Origin: Polyporus tsugae
Taxonomy: Eukaryota > Basidiomycota > Agaricomycetes > Polyporales > Polyporaceae
Assembly: GCA_024305745.1 (NCBI GenBank)
Contig: JAHRBS010000013.1
Location: 496,001 to 560,000 of the forward strand
Direction of reading: 5' to 3'
Length of the DNA stretch: 64,000 nt
This document shows, piece after piece, positions 46,495-58,138 of this stretch (positions are counted from its first letter, which is position 1; each line of letters starts with the position of its first letter). The position numbers were made by a program, and so were the translations under genes. The notes under the pieces are model-generated. The model saw only the letters and a program-made list of their open reading frames with translations, was not told the DNA's origin and ran no database searches.

Positions 46495-48464
46495 ATGAGC
46501 CCAGATGCATTGTATGCGGCTCATTCTACCACACGTCTTCCAGATATTCGTCATCTACCCGCAGATGTGCTCGTTCTCATATTCTCGTCGCTTCGTAGTC
46601 AAGATATCGCAAGATGCATCACGGTGAGCGGAGTTATGTTATTCTGCTTGTGTGAAGTGTTGAATGTATGCTCATGTCTTGCCGTCAGGTCTGCCGTTGC
46701 TTTGCGGATGTGGTACATTCCAACCTCTATCTGCAATACAGGATCGAGCTTGTCCGGAACGGCATGGTCGACGGCGATTCCAACACTCTGCCTATGTCCG
46801 AGCGACTGCAACGTCTCCGCCAGTACTCCTCAAGGTTTCGCAACGGAGATTTAGACCACAAAGACCTCACAGAGCATCCAGATTATGCCCTTCAAATGCG
46901 CAACCTTCGGTGGAACATTGTATTCCCTGGGGCGAGTTCGTCTTCGGCCGTGTACAGCAGATATGAGCAGGGACTGTCGGAGTCCTACCTCTCTGTCTTC
47001 ACTCCTGGTTCTGCACAAGCCAGTATTCAGTCCACCCGCTGCCTACTTCCTGTCGTTGCCCCCGGGGGGTCATATCGGGGTGTCAAGGAGTGGGCCATAG
47101 ACCGTGCACAGGATTTGCTCGTGACAGTTGAGTGGGCTGAGGTGACGGTGTCTGACCTAACACAGCGCAGGTGCGTATCATTCTTTTCGTGCGCACAATA
47201 GATAATCTGATCTGTGATAGTCGTTGATGACTTGTTCAGGCTAGAAGAGGTCCATTTCTGTTCGATGAGCGGTTCGAAGAGCATCCGGACGACTCACCCA
47301 GCTGCGACACTACCATCCTTGTTAGTCTTCCCACCAGATGGTATCGAGCCAACTGCAGACCCCTACATCTACATCTTCAAATTATGCATTGCCAGAGAGC
47401 ATGTCATCTGGGAACTCGACGTTGCGGGGAGTGCGGTCATCGAGGTGTGCAACTGGAAGACCGGCCAAATAATCAAGGTGTGCACCGCTTCCACTTAAAT
47501 CCGAGTTCCCCGTCGTTGACCGTCGATATCGTCTATTACAGAGAATAGAAGTTAGGGGACGGCTGGTAAATTTCGCACCATTAGACGATGCCTACCTCCT
47601 CGTCACTCCGACACGTACCCCGAGACCTTCTACTCCATGTCTCAACATATACAGCCTTTCCCCGTCCACCCCCAATCAACTTATATGCGCGCTGGAACTG
47701 CCCAATGAGGACCCCGGGAAGCGCACCGTGTCGTGTCAAATTTCCACCGGCGAACATTCAGCGGCATCTGAAAGGCACTTTCGCGCCGACCCGTCGCTAT
47801 CCCTCGTCGCCCTCACGCTCTCTACAGATGACATCGAGTGCGAATACTCCTCCACCCTTCTCATCCCACGCGCGACGATCCTCGCCAACATCCGAGCACC
47901 TGAATCTCGACTACTTGAGAGAGACAGCGTTAAGCACAGCGCACAGGTGGCGTGGGCGGACTGGGGCCCGCGCGGATGTCTGCGGCTGTGGCTACGGCTA
48001 CGGCATCCCAACTCCGACCACAACATATCCTTGATCCCATTCGGCTCGCGCATCGCCGTGGTAGCGTTCGAAGGCCCCGACTGCAAGAGCGATTCCGTGT
48101 ATGTCTTCGACATCAACCCGTTCGCCGCGCGCTACGCGAAGCACGTTCTCGCGGTGCGGGGCGATCAATCAGACGGGAAGACGATTGTGGAGGATGTCGG
48201 GGACGTCCTTCCGGGCGTCGTCGACCCGGAGTGCTCGACGATCCCGTACGTAGTGTATCGATTCAAGCTTCCGTATTTCTTTTCCTCGCGGTGGCATTTC
48301 AAACATATAATACGGTCGGTGGAGATGAGTATGACTGGATTCACGGCTAAGGTGAGCACGTTCAGCGCTTTCTTATGCACCTCTGAAACTGCAGAGTAGC
48401 TGAACCTCGTTTCCAGTTTGATGGTGTCAGTGTTGAGGAATCGTTGCAAACGTGGACGGTCTAA
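46495..48464 (+). CDS. F-box protein (tandem copy 1)
   Basis: Five exons encode 568 residues: 46495-46623, 46689-47170, 47240-47477, 47542-48351 and 48417-48464. The F-box lies at about 20-60 (LPADVLVLIFSSLRSQDIAR, then VCRCFADVVHSNLYL). It should bind Skp1 and bring a substrate to an SCF ubiquitin ligase. The long C-terminal part (HFRADPSLSLVALTLS, WGPRGCLRLWLRLRHPN, IPFGSRIAVVAFEGPDCKSD, VEDVGDVLPGVVDPECSTIP) is shared with the next gene and probably recognises the substrate; its fold is not known to me. The final exon ends SLQTWTV. Confidence 0.85.
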
Positions 48465-49528
48465 TGCCGACTTCGAGGGCGCCTGGTAACCTGTACTGGG
48501 GTGAGTACAAGGTCTGCCGCTACTTTCCGGACCCCATTCCGTCTGATGTCTGTCTGCAATATAGGCTCGTCTTTTGCTAGATTGCCCGTTGACACGATCC
48601 AGTCGCTGTCAGGGGCACAACTGCGAGTCAATTCATGAATCACTCTTACCTTCAACCCGAACCCGAAGTTCGTTCGGAGGATAGCCATGTCCGCATGGCC
48701 GTATCGGCCGTCGTCTTCGTCGGTGCCTCTCGCCTTGCGAGCGTCTTCCACATCTGGTCCCACCGCTGCTGCATGAGATGAGCACTGTCCTCGAGCTCGA
48801 GACCGCTTATCTCGCCGAAGACGCGGATCGCCTCGCTCGTCGCCTTCGCCGCACACCAGAAGTTCGTCTCTCTAACAGCTCGTGCGCGTCACCAACCCCG
48901 TGCCCGAAGATCTCATACATAGCCGCGATCGTGGCGCTGCTCACGAATCATGATGATGTCGACGCGGTCGGACGGTCTTGCGCCTGCGTGTACTCGCCGG
49001 GAATGTCCTCCAGCTGGGTGGCGGCGAGCTGGTCACGGGTGTACTGGGCGGTGAGGCCGAAAGGGTTCCTAGGCGGCCGGAAGGGTCCATTGCGGTTTAG
49101 CCCTTCTCGAGGACAAGTTCTACGACGCATCCATTCGAAGTCCACAGTTGTTCTGCCTTGACGTTGAGGCGCGCTTCCGAGTCCAAGCCTTCGTATCTTG
49201 GGCATATTGGGGCGATGCGATGCGGAAGAAACAGCGCGTGGAAATTTACAGGTGCAGGGCTTCATACTCAAGTGAGCGACATAGAGTGCTGGACGAGAGG
49301 TACTTGTACGCATCGAATGAGGATGTATGCTGCAATCAGTGCCAGCTCAGTCGCGCGCGCGTTTGGTCTGCCTGCCGGCAATATCCGGATGAATGAAGCG
49401 CCAGTAGCATGATGACGGTTGCATTGGGCGCACCACCTTTTGTCTCTCAACCGGTACCATCTCCTCCGTTCGCTCCAATCACACCGTATCGCGTCGATCC
49501 AGGCGTCCAGTTCTGCCATAGGCATAAT
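48465..49528 (-). pseudogene. Minus-strand coding remnant between the F-box genes
   Basis: Two protein-like stretches on the minus strand are out of frame with each other: NPFGLTAQYTRDQLAATQLE near 49080-49000, and NFWCAAKATSEAIRVFGEIS through LMQQRWDQMWKTLARREAP near 48870-48700. They probably come from one gene that has decayed. The family is not recognised. The rest of the interval is the upstream region of the second F-box gene. Confidence 0.35.
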
Positions 49529-51509
49529 ATGAGCACAGATGCATCACATTCTACCCCTCATTTGAAGGCGAATCGTCTAGAGCTTTGCGATCTATCTACT
49601 GATGTCCTCGTTCTCATATTTTCATTGCTTCATGGTCAGGATATCGCCAGATGCATGAGGGTTAGTGGATCCGTTCTGCGTCGAGTATATGCTAACTCGC
49701 CATCAGATCTCTCGCTGCTTTTTAGACCTTATCCGTTCCGATCTTTATCTGCAATATACCATCGTCCTTGCCCAGAACGGTATGGTCGACGGGTCCGGGG
49801 ATCCCGGCGTTCTGCCCGTATCAGGACGACTGCGACGTCTTAGCCAATACTCCTCAAACTTTCGCAACGGCATTTTCGACTACGAAGACTTCACAGCGCA
49901 TCCAGACCATGTGCTTCGATTGCGGAATTTCAGACGCAACATGATGGTCGAAGCCGAGGGTTCGCCATCGACTCTGTATGGCAAAACAGGACAGTCCACT
50001 TCATTGCTCTCTGTGTTCACCCCTGGTTCGACACAAGCCGGGATTCAGTCTCACCGCTGCCTAATACCTGTCGGTTTCCCGGCCGAACCAGGACGACTGG
50101 AAGGATTTGTCAGTGCCTGGGCCATACACGGTGCCCAAGACCTGCTCGTGATAGCTGAGGTAGCTACGCCGGACAGAATCTGGAATAGGTGTGTACGATA
50201 TACAGACCCTATCGCCTAATCCTAGCTGATACATTGACGGAATGTTAATTAGGTATATTGGGGTCCACTTTTGTTCACTGAGCAGATCGAAGACTACCCT
50301 GACGGCTCACCCCGCTGCGATGCTACCTTGCGTGCAAGTCCTTCCTCCAGGTGGATCGCTTAGCCTTGCTAGGGAACCAACGGGGTACATGATCCAATTG
50401 TGCATCTCCGGACAACATGCCATCTGGCAACTCGTTTCCAAACATGGCGGAGTTCTGAACCATTCTATCGAGGTGTGCAACTGGATAACTGGCCAAATCA
50501 CAAAGGTGCGCACCTCTTCCTCGTTCGCCCGAGCTCCTCAGCATTTACCCTTAAATTTCACCAACCACACGACCCAGCGAGTAGACTTTGGGACGCAGCG
50601 AGCCAACATCGTACCGCTGGACAATCTCTACCTGCTCGTTACTCTACGAGGTTCCGAGCTGTGTCTCAACATACATAGCTTCTCCCCGTCCATCCCCAAC
50701 CCTCGCAAATGCATACTCGAGCTGCCCCATCTAAACACCGGCGAGAACCTCGCGTCGTTCCAGATCATCACTAGCCAACTTCCATCGACACGTGAAGGGC
50801 ACTTCCACGCCGACCCGTCGCTGTCCATAGTGGTGCTCACGCGCCACATCCAAGGACCAGAGGGCGAGTATGCCTCGCACCTTCTCGTCCCCTCCGCGAC
50901 GCTCCTCGCCCAGATCCAGGCCGTGGTGTCCCGACAGGGAGACGTCATCGACTCGCGGGAACCTCCTGATGGCCCGCCGGTGCTGGTACCATGGAAGGAC
51001 TGGGGCCCGCCCGGATGCCTGCACCTACGACTGCGGCTGCGTACCCAGAACGTGTCCCGCAGCATGTCCTGCATCCCGTTCGGCTCGCGCATGCCCGTGG
51101 TAGCGTTCGACGGTCCGGACGCCAAGGGCGCGTCGGTGTACGTGTTCGACATCAACCCGCTTGCCGCGCGCCACGCCCGACAACACATCCTCGAGGCTGC
51201 GTTGGGTGACGAATCGCAGCAGCAGGCTCGGATGACGGCGATCGTCGAGGATGTCGGGGACGTTCTGCCGGGAACTGTGGACCCGGATTGCTCGGCGATC
51301 CCGTATGTTGCCTATCGGTTCAAGCTTCCGTATTCCCCGACGGAGTGGCCGCACGGGCATCGGATACGGTCGGTGAGGATGAGCATGACCGGATTCACGG
51401 TGACGGTGAGTTGTTGTGCCACGGTTTCGAGAGTTCACAGCGTCTGAACGTCGTTTGGTAGTTTGATGGTACCAAGTTTGAGGAGATGGAGCAGAGCTGG
51501 ACGGTATGA
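49529..51509 (+). CDS. F-box protein (tandem copy 2)
   Basis: Five exons encode 580 residues: 49529-49660, 49707-50188, 50253-50505, 50578-51405 and 51462-51509. The F-box reads LSTDVLVLIFSLLHGQDIAR and ISRCFLDLIRSDLYL. The C-terminal part matches copy 1 block by block (YIGVHFCSLSRSKTTLTAHP, WGPPGCLHLRLRLRTQN, VEDVGDVLPGTVDPDCSAIP). Exon 2 (482 bases) and exon 5 (48 bases) have exactly the same lengths as in copy 1, so the pair is a tandem duplication. It should act as the substrate adaptor of an SCF ubiquitin ligase. The fourth intron (50506-50577) is open in frame, so it could be retained. Confidence 0.85.
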
Positions 51510-53001
51510 TGTCGATGGGAGGGTGGGAACAGTGAGGAGGGCTCACGTTCTATATGATGTTACACAGCTCCTGAAACCGTTGATTCTAAGGTCCCGACGC
51601 AAAGACTCGCCCCTGCTTGTGTTCGACGTTGCTCCCTCCAAGAGGATGTGGGTTGTCACTGACGCCTTCCTGTCGATGAAGGAAGGCTGCCGTCTATCAA
51701 TGTCGTAGTCGCGATTGCGGTAATGAGCGAATTCAAAGCGCACGAGGATGGCCCGGTGTCCGAGCGGCTCTAGACGAGCTTCCGAGGCGCAGTGAAGGTG
51801 TCCGGTCACCAGAGTGGCGGTGCGGTCCTTCAGAGAGTGGAAGAACGAGATCTTGCAGTGAGGCCTAGGGGTTCAGAAACCGGGCCAGGAGTGCGTGCAA
51901 ATAATGCTGAAAGCCGAATCGATGGCGCCGACGCCTTATCCTGCCTACCAGTGGGTCGTGACCGGCCGTGTCGAACAGACGACGCCTTCTCAGTGTGGAA
52001 TGGGAATTGCCAGCGCTGCCACGGCACAAATAACACCTTCGCGCTTCCGAACAGGAACGAGTTCCGCGGCGAGGTCTGGGGCGTATTGAGCCTGAGCGGC
52101 GTGCGCGAGAGGGAGGGGCGCCGGCTGGGCTGAAAGGTGACCTCGCATTGAGAACGTAGCTGGTACGAGTTGAGCGCTGAGCAAAGAACGAGAACGACTT
52201 GGACCGTATGTTCCAATCTAGTGAGTCTGAAATTTGAACTGACTCTTTCAAGACTCTCAGGAGCTCCCACGCCACATGGGCGCTAAAGCTGCCAAAATGG
52301 GCGGCGGACTCAGCTTGCCGCCCGCTCTCAGCCTCTTTTCACCTGCCTACTGGGTACTGGTCCTGTCCAAGTCATACTCATCGGCGAATATATGTACTAT
52401 TCTCCACCCCATGTTGGAAGCCCGGGCTCGAGCCCAGCGCGGCCCTCAGAGCTCGTGAACCTGATCAGATCGGCCAGAGCCCTCGACTGTGATCGGAACG
52501 CTGCGGGAATACATTGACTCTGCGTATAGTATGGTGCGTAAAAGACGGATCATGCTGTGGATAGGCGTATATCAAGCTCATGATGTGACCCTCCCTTCGC
52601 AGCGGATTACATTCCCAATAGCCTTGGAGCCCCAGGTCATGATGCCATCGTGAGCCCTCCCGTACAACGACTCCGAGGTCCCACGCTGCCACGGTGCGAG
52701 TTGGTTCGTTTCCCGGAGATACTTGTGGATTTAATGGTGGCCACATGGAGCACCTCCCGTCATCCACATTCTGCACGTGTGTGCGATCACACCTTGGCAC
52801 TCCTGGACGGAGTTTAACTGGCTCTAGTGCAGGTATGGTCCATTTGAAGCCGTTCGTGGGACGGATTCAGATGGTCACCATTCGGGGGGATACTTACAAA
52901 GGACCCTTGCGCGCCTTCCAGAAAGCGTCACAACCACCCACCAGAAGCAGTCCCCTCCTTGCTGCCACCGACACTCCCGCATATTCTCTTCGGATAATAT
53001 C
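51510..53001. other. Intergenic, 1.5 kb
   Basis: Several open stretches on both strands (51790-52140) without family signals or consistent splice sites. No gene called. Confidence 0.45.
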
Positions 53002-55263
53002 ATGGCTCTGTCAGCTAGCATTAAGCGCGTCCTCTTCATCGCCGCCGTTGCGCTTGTCGCCGTCGCAGATGTCGAGGCTACGGCGATCATGCAACGTCCG
53101 ACAAATTACAACAGTACGGCTAACCAGTTCAAGGTAGGAGACGGGAAGACCAGGGTTGTCAGGAAGCGGGCAACGTCGGGAAAGGTCAATGGTGCCTACT
53201 ACCCCAACTGGTGCGTGGGCTTCAACTCGTCCCTCTCGGTCCTGTACTGACGGCGTTCTCCTCGAAGGGCTATCTACTCTCCTTACGATTTCCGTGCGCG
53301 CACTGACTTCCAGCCAACCAACGGACCCCTGCTGACTTAACATTCTCTTCTGCAGAGCCGACGGACATCAAGGCTGCTTCGCTGACGCACCTCTTCTACG
53401 CTTTTGCCGATACTACGGACTCTGGCTCAATCAAGCTTACCGACTCGTGGGCCGATGAGGAGGTGTGTGGCTTGTTAGTGTATGTCTGATGATGACGCAG
53501 TGGCTGACGTGCAGCGTGCGCAGAAAAAATTCCCTGGTGACTCGTCCAACGAGAGTGGCAGCAACCTCTACGGATGCCTCAAGCAGGTAAGCTGACAGCC
53601 TGCGGCCTGCCACGTAGTGCATCTTCTCTCTCGAGCCCGGCGCGCTAATTCGCCGCCTGGCCGCCTAGCTCTACCTCATCAAGCTCGCTCATAGGTCGGT
53701 GCACAGTTCGGCTTCCTCTCCTATTCTCGCTGAAACCGATTCCGCACAGGAACATCAAGACGGTCCTCTCCGTCGGAGGCGGGTCGTACTCACACGCCGG
53801 TGCCTTCGACTTCGTGAAGGACGCCTCGAAGCGTTCCGCTTTCGTCACCAGCGCTGTCCAGGTGGTCGAGGACTACGGCTTCGACGGTATCGACATCGAC
53901 TTCGAGTTCCCCGACACCGACGCCAAAGGCTCGGGCTTGGCATCACTGGTCACGGAGCTCCGTACCGCGTTTGGCAGCCTGCAGAAGACGAAGGGCGATG
54001 CCATCCCCTACCTCGTCACGGTGCGCGCTTTTCTGGTGGTTCGAGACGGCACAACACAGATTACAATCCTGATTTCGCGACACCCCTCCAGGCTGCTACC
54101 AGCGCTGTTTTGAGCCAGTACAAGTACATGAACTTCCCGAAGATGGACGCTGCGCTCAGCTTCTGGAATTTGATGGTTGGTTTCCGGTTTCTCTGGGTTC
54201 CTGCGACGCTACACTGAACGCCATCCTCTAGGCCTATGATTACACCGGCTCCTGGACTGATATCGCTGATGACCAAGCTAACCTGTACGGCGGCTCTCGC
54301 ACTGGCGTCTCCACCGACAAGGCGATCAAAGACTATGTCTCTCGGGGCGCCACTGCTTCCAAGATCAGTGTCGGTCTCCCCCTCTACGGCCGCTCGTTCG
54401 AGAATACCGCGGGCCTCGGCAAGTCCTACAACGGCGTAAGTGTCCGGTTTAAATCTACTGGAGCTATGCTCGGCTAACCGGGGTATCGTGCACCAGAATG
54501 GGGCTGGTACGACCGAAGAGGGTATCTACTTCTACAGGGACCTTCCCAGGGCCGGCGCAACCGTCCACGAGGACACCACCGACGTTGCGAGCTACTCGTA
54601 CGATTCTTCTACACGCGAACTCATCTCGTACGACACTCCCAAGATCGCGAAGCTCAAGGCTCAGTACGTGCAGTCCAAGGGCCTCGCCGGTACCTTCTTC
54701 TGGGATGTAAGCCGCGCACCGTCGTCTTCTGGAGCCCGCACGGGAGCTGATATTCGTCCACAGCTCTCTACGGACAAGAAGGGCGCGGGCTCCCTCGTTG
54801 ACACCACCGCGGACGTGTACGGCGGCCTCGACCAGACCCAGAACCACATCCACTACCCGAGCAGCAAGTTTGTGAACATCCGCAACAACATGGGCAAGGG
54901 CAGCGGTTCCACCACCACCACCACCACCACCAGTCATAGCGCCACACCCTCCAGCGGGTCGGGTCAATGCTCGGGCGTCGCTGCGTGGGACGCCGACACC
55001 GAATACAAGCCCGACCAGTCGGTCACGTACAGTAAGTTCCCGATACTTTGCAGCTGCCGCGCGCCGTGTGGAAAACTAACTGAACGGTCCGAGTCAGACG
55101 GCCACCTCTGGACCGCGAGCGATTACTCGCGCAACGACATCCCCGGAAATTATGGTCCGTTTCGGCGTTGTTTTTTTTTCGCTCGAATTCCTTCGTATGG
55201 CGTGAACACGTGCTGATGCTGGTTTCGATAGCTGACATTTGGACTGACAAGGGCAAGTGTTGA
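53002..55263 (+). CDS. Secreted GH18 chitinase with C-terminal chitin-binding module
   Basis: Twelve exons encode 521 residues: 53002-53210, 53268-53293, 53356-53462, 53515-53586, 53669-53694, 53750-54020, 54092-54175, 54232-54435, 54497-54706, 54764-55031, 55098-55154 and 55232-55263. It starts with a signal peptide (RVLFIAAVALVAVADVEA). The GH18 barrel shows LSVGGGSYS and the catalytic DxxDxDxE as FDGIDIDFEFP, with the acid glutamate last; YDYTGSW and KGLAGTFFWD follow. A threonine/serine linker (STTTTTTTS) leads to a CBM5/12-like chitin-binding module (CSGVAAWDADTEYKPDQSV, then HLWTASDYSRNDIPG and ADIWTDKGKC). It hydrolyses chitin in the cell wall of the fungus itself or of prey and competitors. 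Exons 2 and 5 are only 26 bases. Confidence 0.93.
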
Positions 55264-55768
55264 GCAGAGCACACCTTACATTTAGTATCTTTCTTTTATC
55301 AGTTTATCTTACAACGACTCGGACTCCACATCATCCACCACGGCCTTCGTTCCTAACCTCATCATAGCCAAAGGCTGATAGTCTGGATATCTTACGCATA
55401 TCGTCACTGTCGCGCTTCTGGGGGATCCCGGTCGACGCAGTTGCCAGTCCCGTCCGCGACAGAACGCTCGCCACTCGCCATCGCTCGTCTTATCACACTG
55501 TTGCGTGTTCGTTGGTGGGATGCTAACATCTGGCTGTCCGCAGGTTCCGTTCTGCGTACGGCTCGTTCTGTGGGGTTTAGCAATGGCCATACTTATGGTC
55601 AGAACCTCACGTTATCACTGTCAACACTCCGCGAACACACTAACATCCGAACGCAACGGAAAATGACTATCCATATGCAAACACCGTGGCAGCTTGTCCA
55701 TCATCAAAGAAAGAATACACCGGGAAATAACCTATGCCGACTTAGTCCGAGTCCGAGTCTGGACTCGT
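55264..55768. other. Intergenic, 0.5 kb
   Basis: Convergent 3' ends of the chitinase and the minus-strand HNH gene. No other feature. Confidence 0.5.
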
Positions 55769-57305
55769 CTACCCTCGCTGCACTACTCTCTCCCTCATCC
55801 CCCGCATTTCCACATCGGAGCATACTTCCCACCCCTCATACGCAACCACAGACTGTAGGAAAGTGCTTCCGCTTGCACCTGGAAGCCACCCTTCGTCCAC
55901 TAGATCGCACACATGCGAGATTGTCTCGAACACCTTGAGGGCACCGCTCAGTTGCATCGCGCCCGCAAGGGCGGCATGCACACGCAGCAGCTCTGCGCAG
56001 GGAAGGTCGTTATTGCGCTGCGAGCCTCCGTGAGCGTGCGTTGGGGGAGGGTTTTCGCAGCTCGAGCTGGGCGAGGCCGCGGAAGGAGGAGTGCCATCGG
56101 AAGGCGAAGTGTACTCGTGGCTGTGGTTTTCAAACGTGACCGGACTCGGACTTGCGACGTATTGGGCGCCGATCCAGTTCCGCTCATGGATCTTGACGTG
56201 ATATTGGTTCGCAACCTATACCCAGTGTCAGAAAAACCGAAGGAAGGGCGTGTAGGACGGCAGGGACTACTCACTTGATCCGGGTGTAGGCACCATCTGA
56301 AGCGGTGGAACGTCGCGCAGCTGTCTGGCGCCATCACCAAGGAGTTCCGCGCCTGCCAGTGGGTCGCCCCCTCCGTAGCCTCTACAACGTCCGCGCAGAT
56401 AGGGCCGTTACAATAGTGCTTCAAAATGTCGGAGGTAATGACCTGCTGAAGAGGTCAGGAGGACGTTCTCTGTATGCTACTGCATATGCGCACCTCATCA
56501 TCATCCCGCATGCCATGTTCGCGCATGGCACCCGGTGGTCGGACTATATGCGTGACTTGGAGGTAGGAGATAGTCTGAATCTCTGGGCCTTGGAAGAACT
56601 CCGGAGGCGCATAGGAGTATAGATAACCCGACATGAAGCAGACGTATCCGCACCGTTTCAGGAGCTGGGGAAAAGTTGTGAGCAGACGGCAAGGGCACTA
56701 GGCACCCAAAGGTCACACTTACATCCTCCTTCACGACCAAACGGCGGCCATTACAACCTTGTGACACCATGCCTTCAGAGATCTGAGGCAGCCTTGTGAG
56801 CACCTCCTCGGCGGACTTCGCTCCATCGACGAAGACTGGGATACGACGAATCAGATCCACGAGACACATGCCATGAACGAGCAGACTTACATGGCCAGAG
56901 CATGTAGGCCATCCACGCCGTAGCAAGCTGAGATAGAGCTTCCGCGATGCGCGTGGGCCGATCCTCGAGCGAAGCGGCCACACTCTCGGCGCCGCTGGCA
57001 CACACACAGATGGTGGCCGAGACATAGCGCTTTCCAGTTGCGAGCCCTAATTCGTCCGCAGTGTGGTACAGCGCGTCGAAGAGTTTGCTGGACGTGTACG
57101 TGATCAACCGCCTTAGTGAGAATCGTTGGATGCGACGGACCCATGCGGGCTGGTCGATATCTCCGAAGGAGGGATGAGTGAGGACTTGGAGATACCGCTC
57201 TGCGTCGCTGTGTAGAGCATTATCCGAGAGATTCGAGTCTTGAGTTATGACCTGAACCTCCCGTCTGAATGTGTCGTCAAAGGGCTGACTGAAACTTGAA
57301 GCCAT
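55769..57305 (-). CDS. HNH-nuclease-domain protein, copy 1
   Basis: Five minus-strand exons encode 437 residues: 57305-56891, 56835-56723, 56664-56494, 56442-56275 and 56215-55769. The N-terminal part (SDAERYLQVLTHPSFGDIDQ, KLFDALYHTADELGLATGKR) is helical. The HNH-like region holds LLKRCGYVCFMSGYL, TYLQVTHIV-type context around SYLQVTHIVRPPG, and RNSLVMAPDSCATFHRFRW. It corresponds to the HNH_2 pattern C-x-x-(S/T)-G ... A-H-I ... N-x-L-x-L ... F, although the last histidine position differs from the paralog (SCATF against AHDAF). It may thus have weakened catalysis. The C-terminal block LLRVHAALAGAMQLSGALKV is shared with the paralog at 58139-59977. Exon 4 (168) and exon 5 (447) lengths are identical in both genes. 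Confidence 0.72.
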
Positions 57306-58138
57306 GGCGAGAGCGAAAAGAAATCTTGGCCAAAGAGCAGACTGAGGCCTAGGGTACGGGCTGAGACACAGAGGTTGCATTCGACGGGCTTGAAAGACGA
57401 GTTATATACATGCGAGACATGATGATGTCAGTGTGCGGAAGTAAATAGTATGGAGTATGTAGGGAATGGACAACGGACTTGGATTTGAAACCCGACTGCC
57501 ATAAGCGCCAGTCGGGACAGCGGTTCTCGGCGGGAGAGAGTCTAGTTGTGTTCGAAACATGCCTGCTCAATGCCTGCTGGTCCTCTATCCGCTCCTCCCC
57601 TCACGGACTTTTTGACGTTTTCAGACCGCGCTTTCACGCCCTCCGAGAAAGGCTATCACCATGCACGGTTGGACTTGCGGGCGACCATCATCTCGATGCT
57701 GAATTTGCTGGTGCCAGTGCAGGCCCAGAGCACCGAAAACCACCAAGGTAATTTTGGTTTCGGACTGGCTCTCCGGCGAAGTCATACGAGTCGGATGTTT
57801 ATCTTGTTATTAGAAGGAGAATAGTGCATCCTGCGTCATTTGCTCACGCCCACTCGTCTTTTCCACCTCGTGGGGCTGGATCGTATGTGCCACACTGAAT
57901 ACGTATCACTCAGCGATTTCTGGTGCTGACTCTACTCTTAGATTAGAAACGAAGGATCGATCGAGGCTGGGACAAGAGAGGCTGGTACGAAAGAGGCTGG
58001 GATGAGGGAAACCCGGATGAGAGGCTGGTGTGTGAGGCCGGTGCAAGAGAGGCTGGGACGGCGAGTCGTTTGTTGTATAAAAGCACGACTCTAACCTCCC
58101 TTCAGGCATCCCGTATCCTTCTACTCTCTGTTTCCGCC
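57306..58138. other. Divergent intergenic region between the HNH genes
   Basis: About 830 bases. GAGGCTGG(T/G) words recur at 57960-58060 in short tandem fashion (GGCTGGGACAAGAGAGGCTGG-like). TATAAAAG at 58076-58083 is 56 bases before the downstream ATG and is a likely TATA box. Confidence 0.55.

Noticed and set aside
51790..52275. Open frames on both strands after the second F-box gene
   Set aside because: No family signal, no splice pattern and no similarity to the F-box genes.
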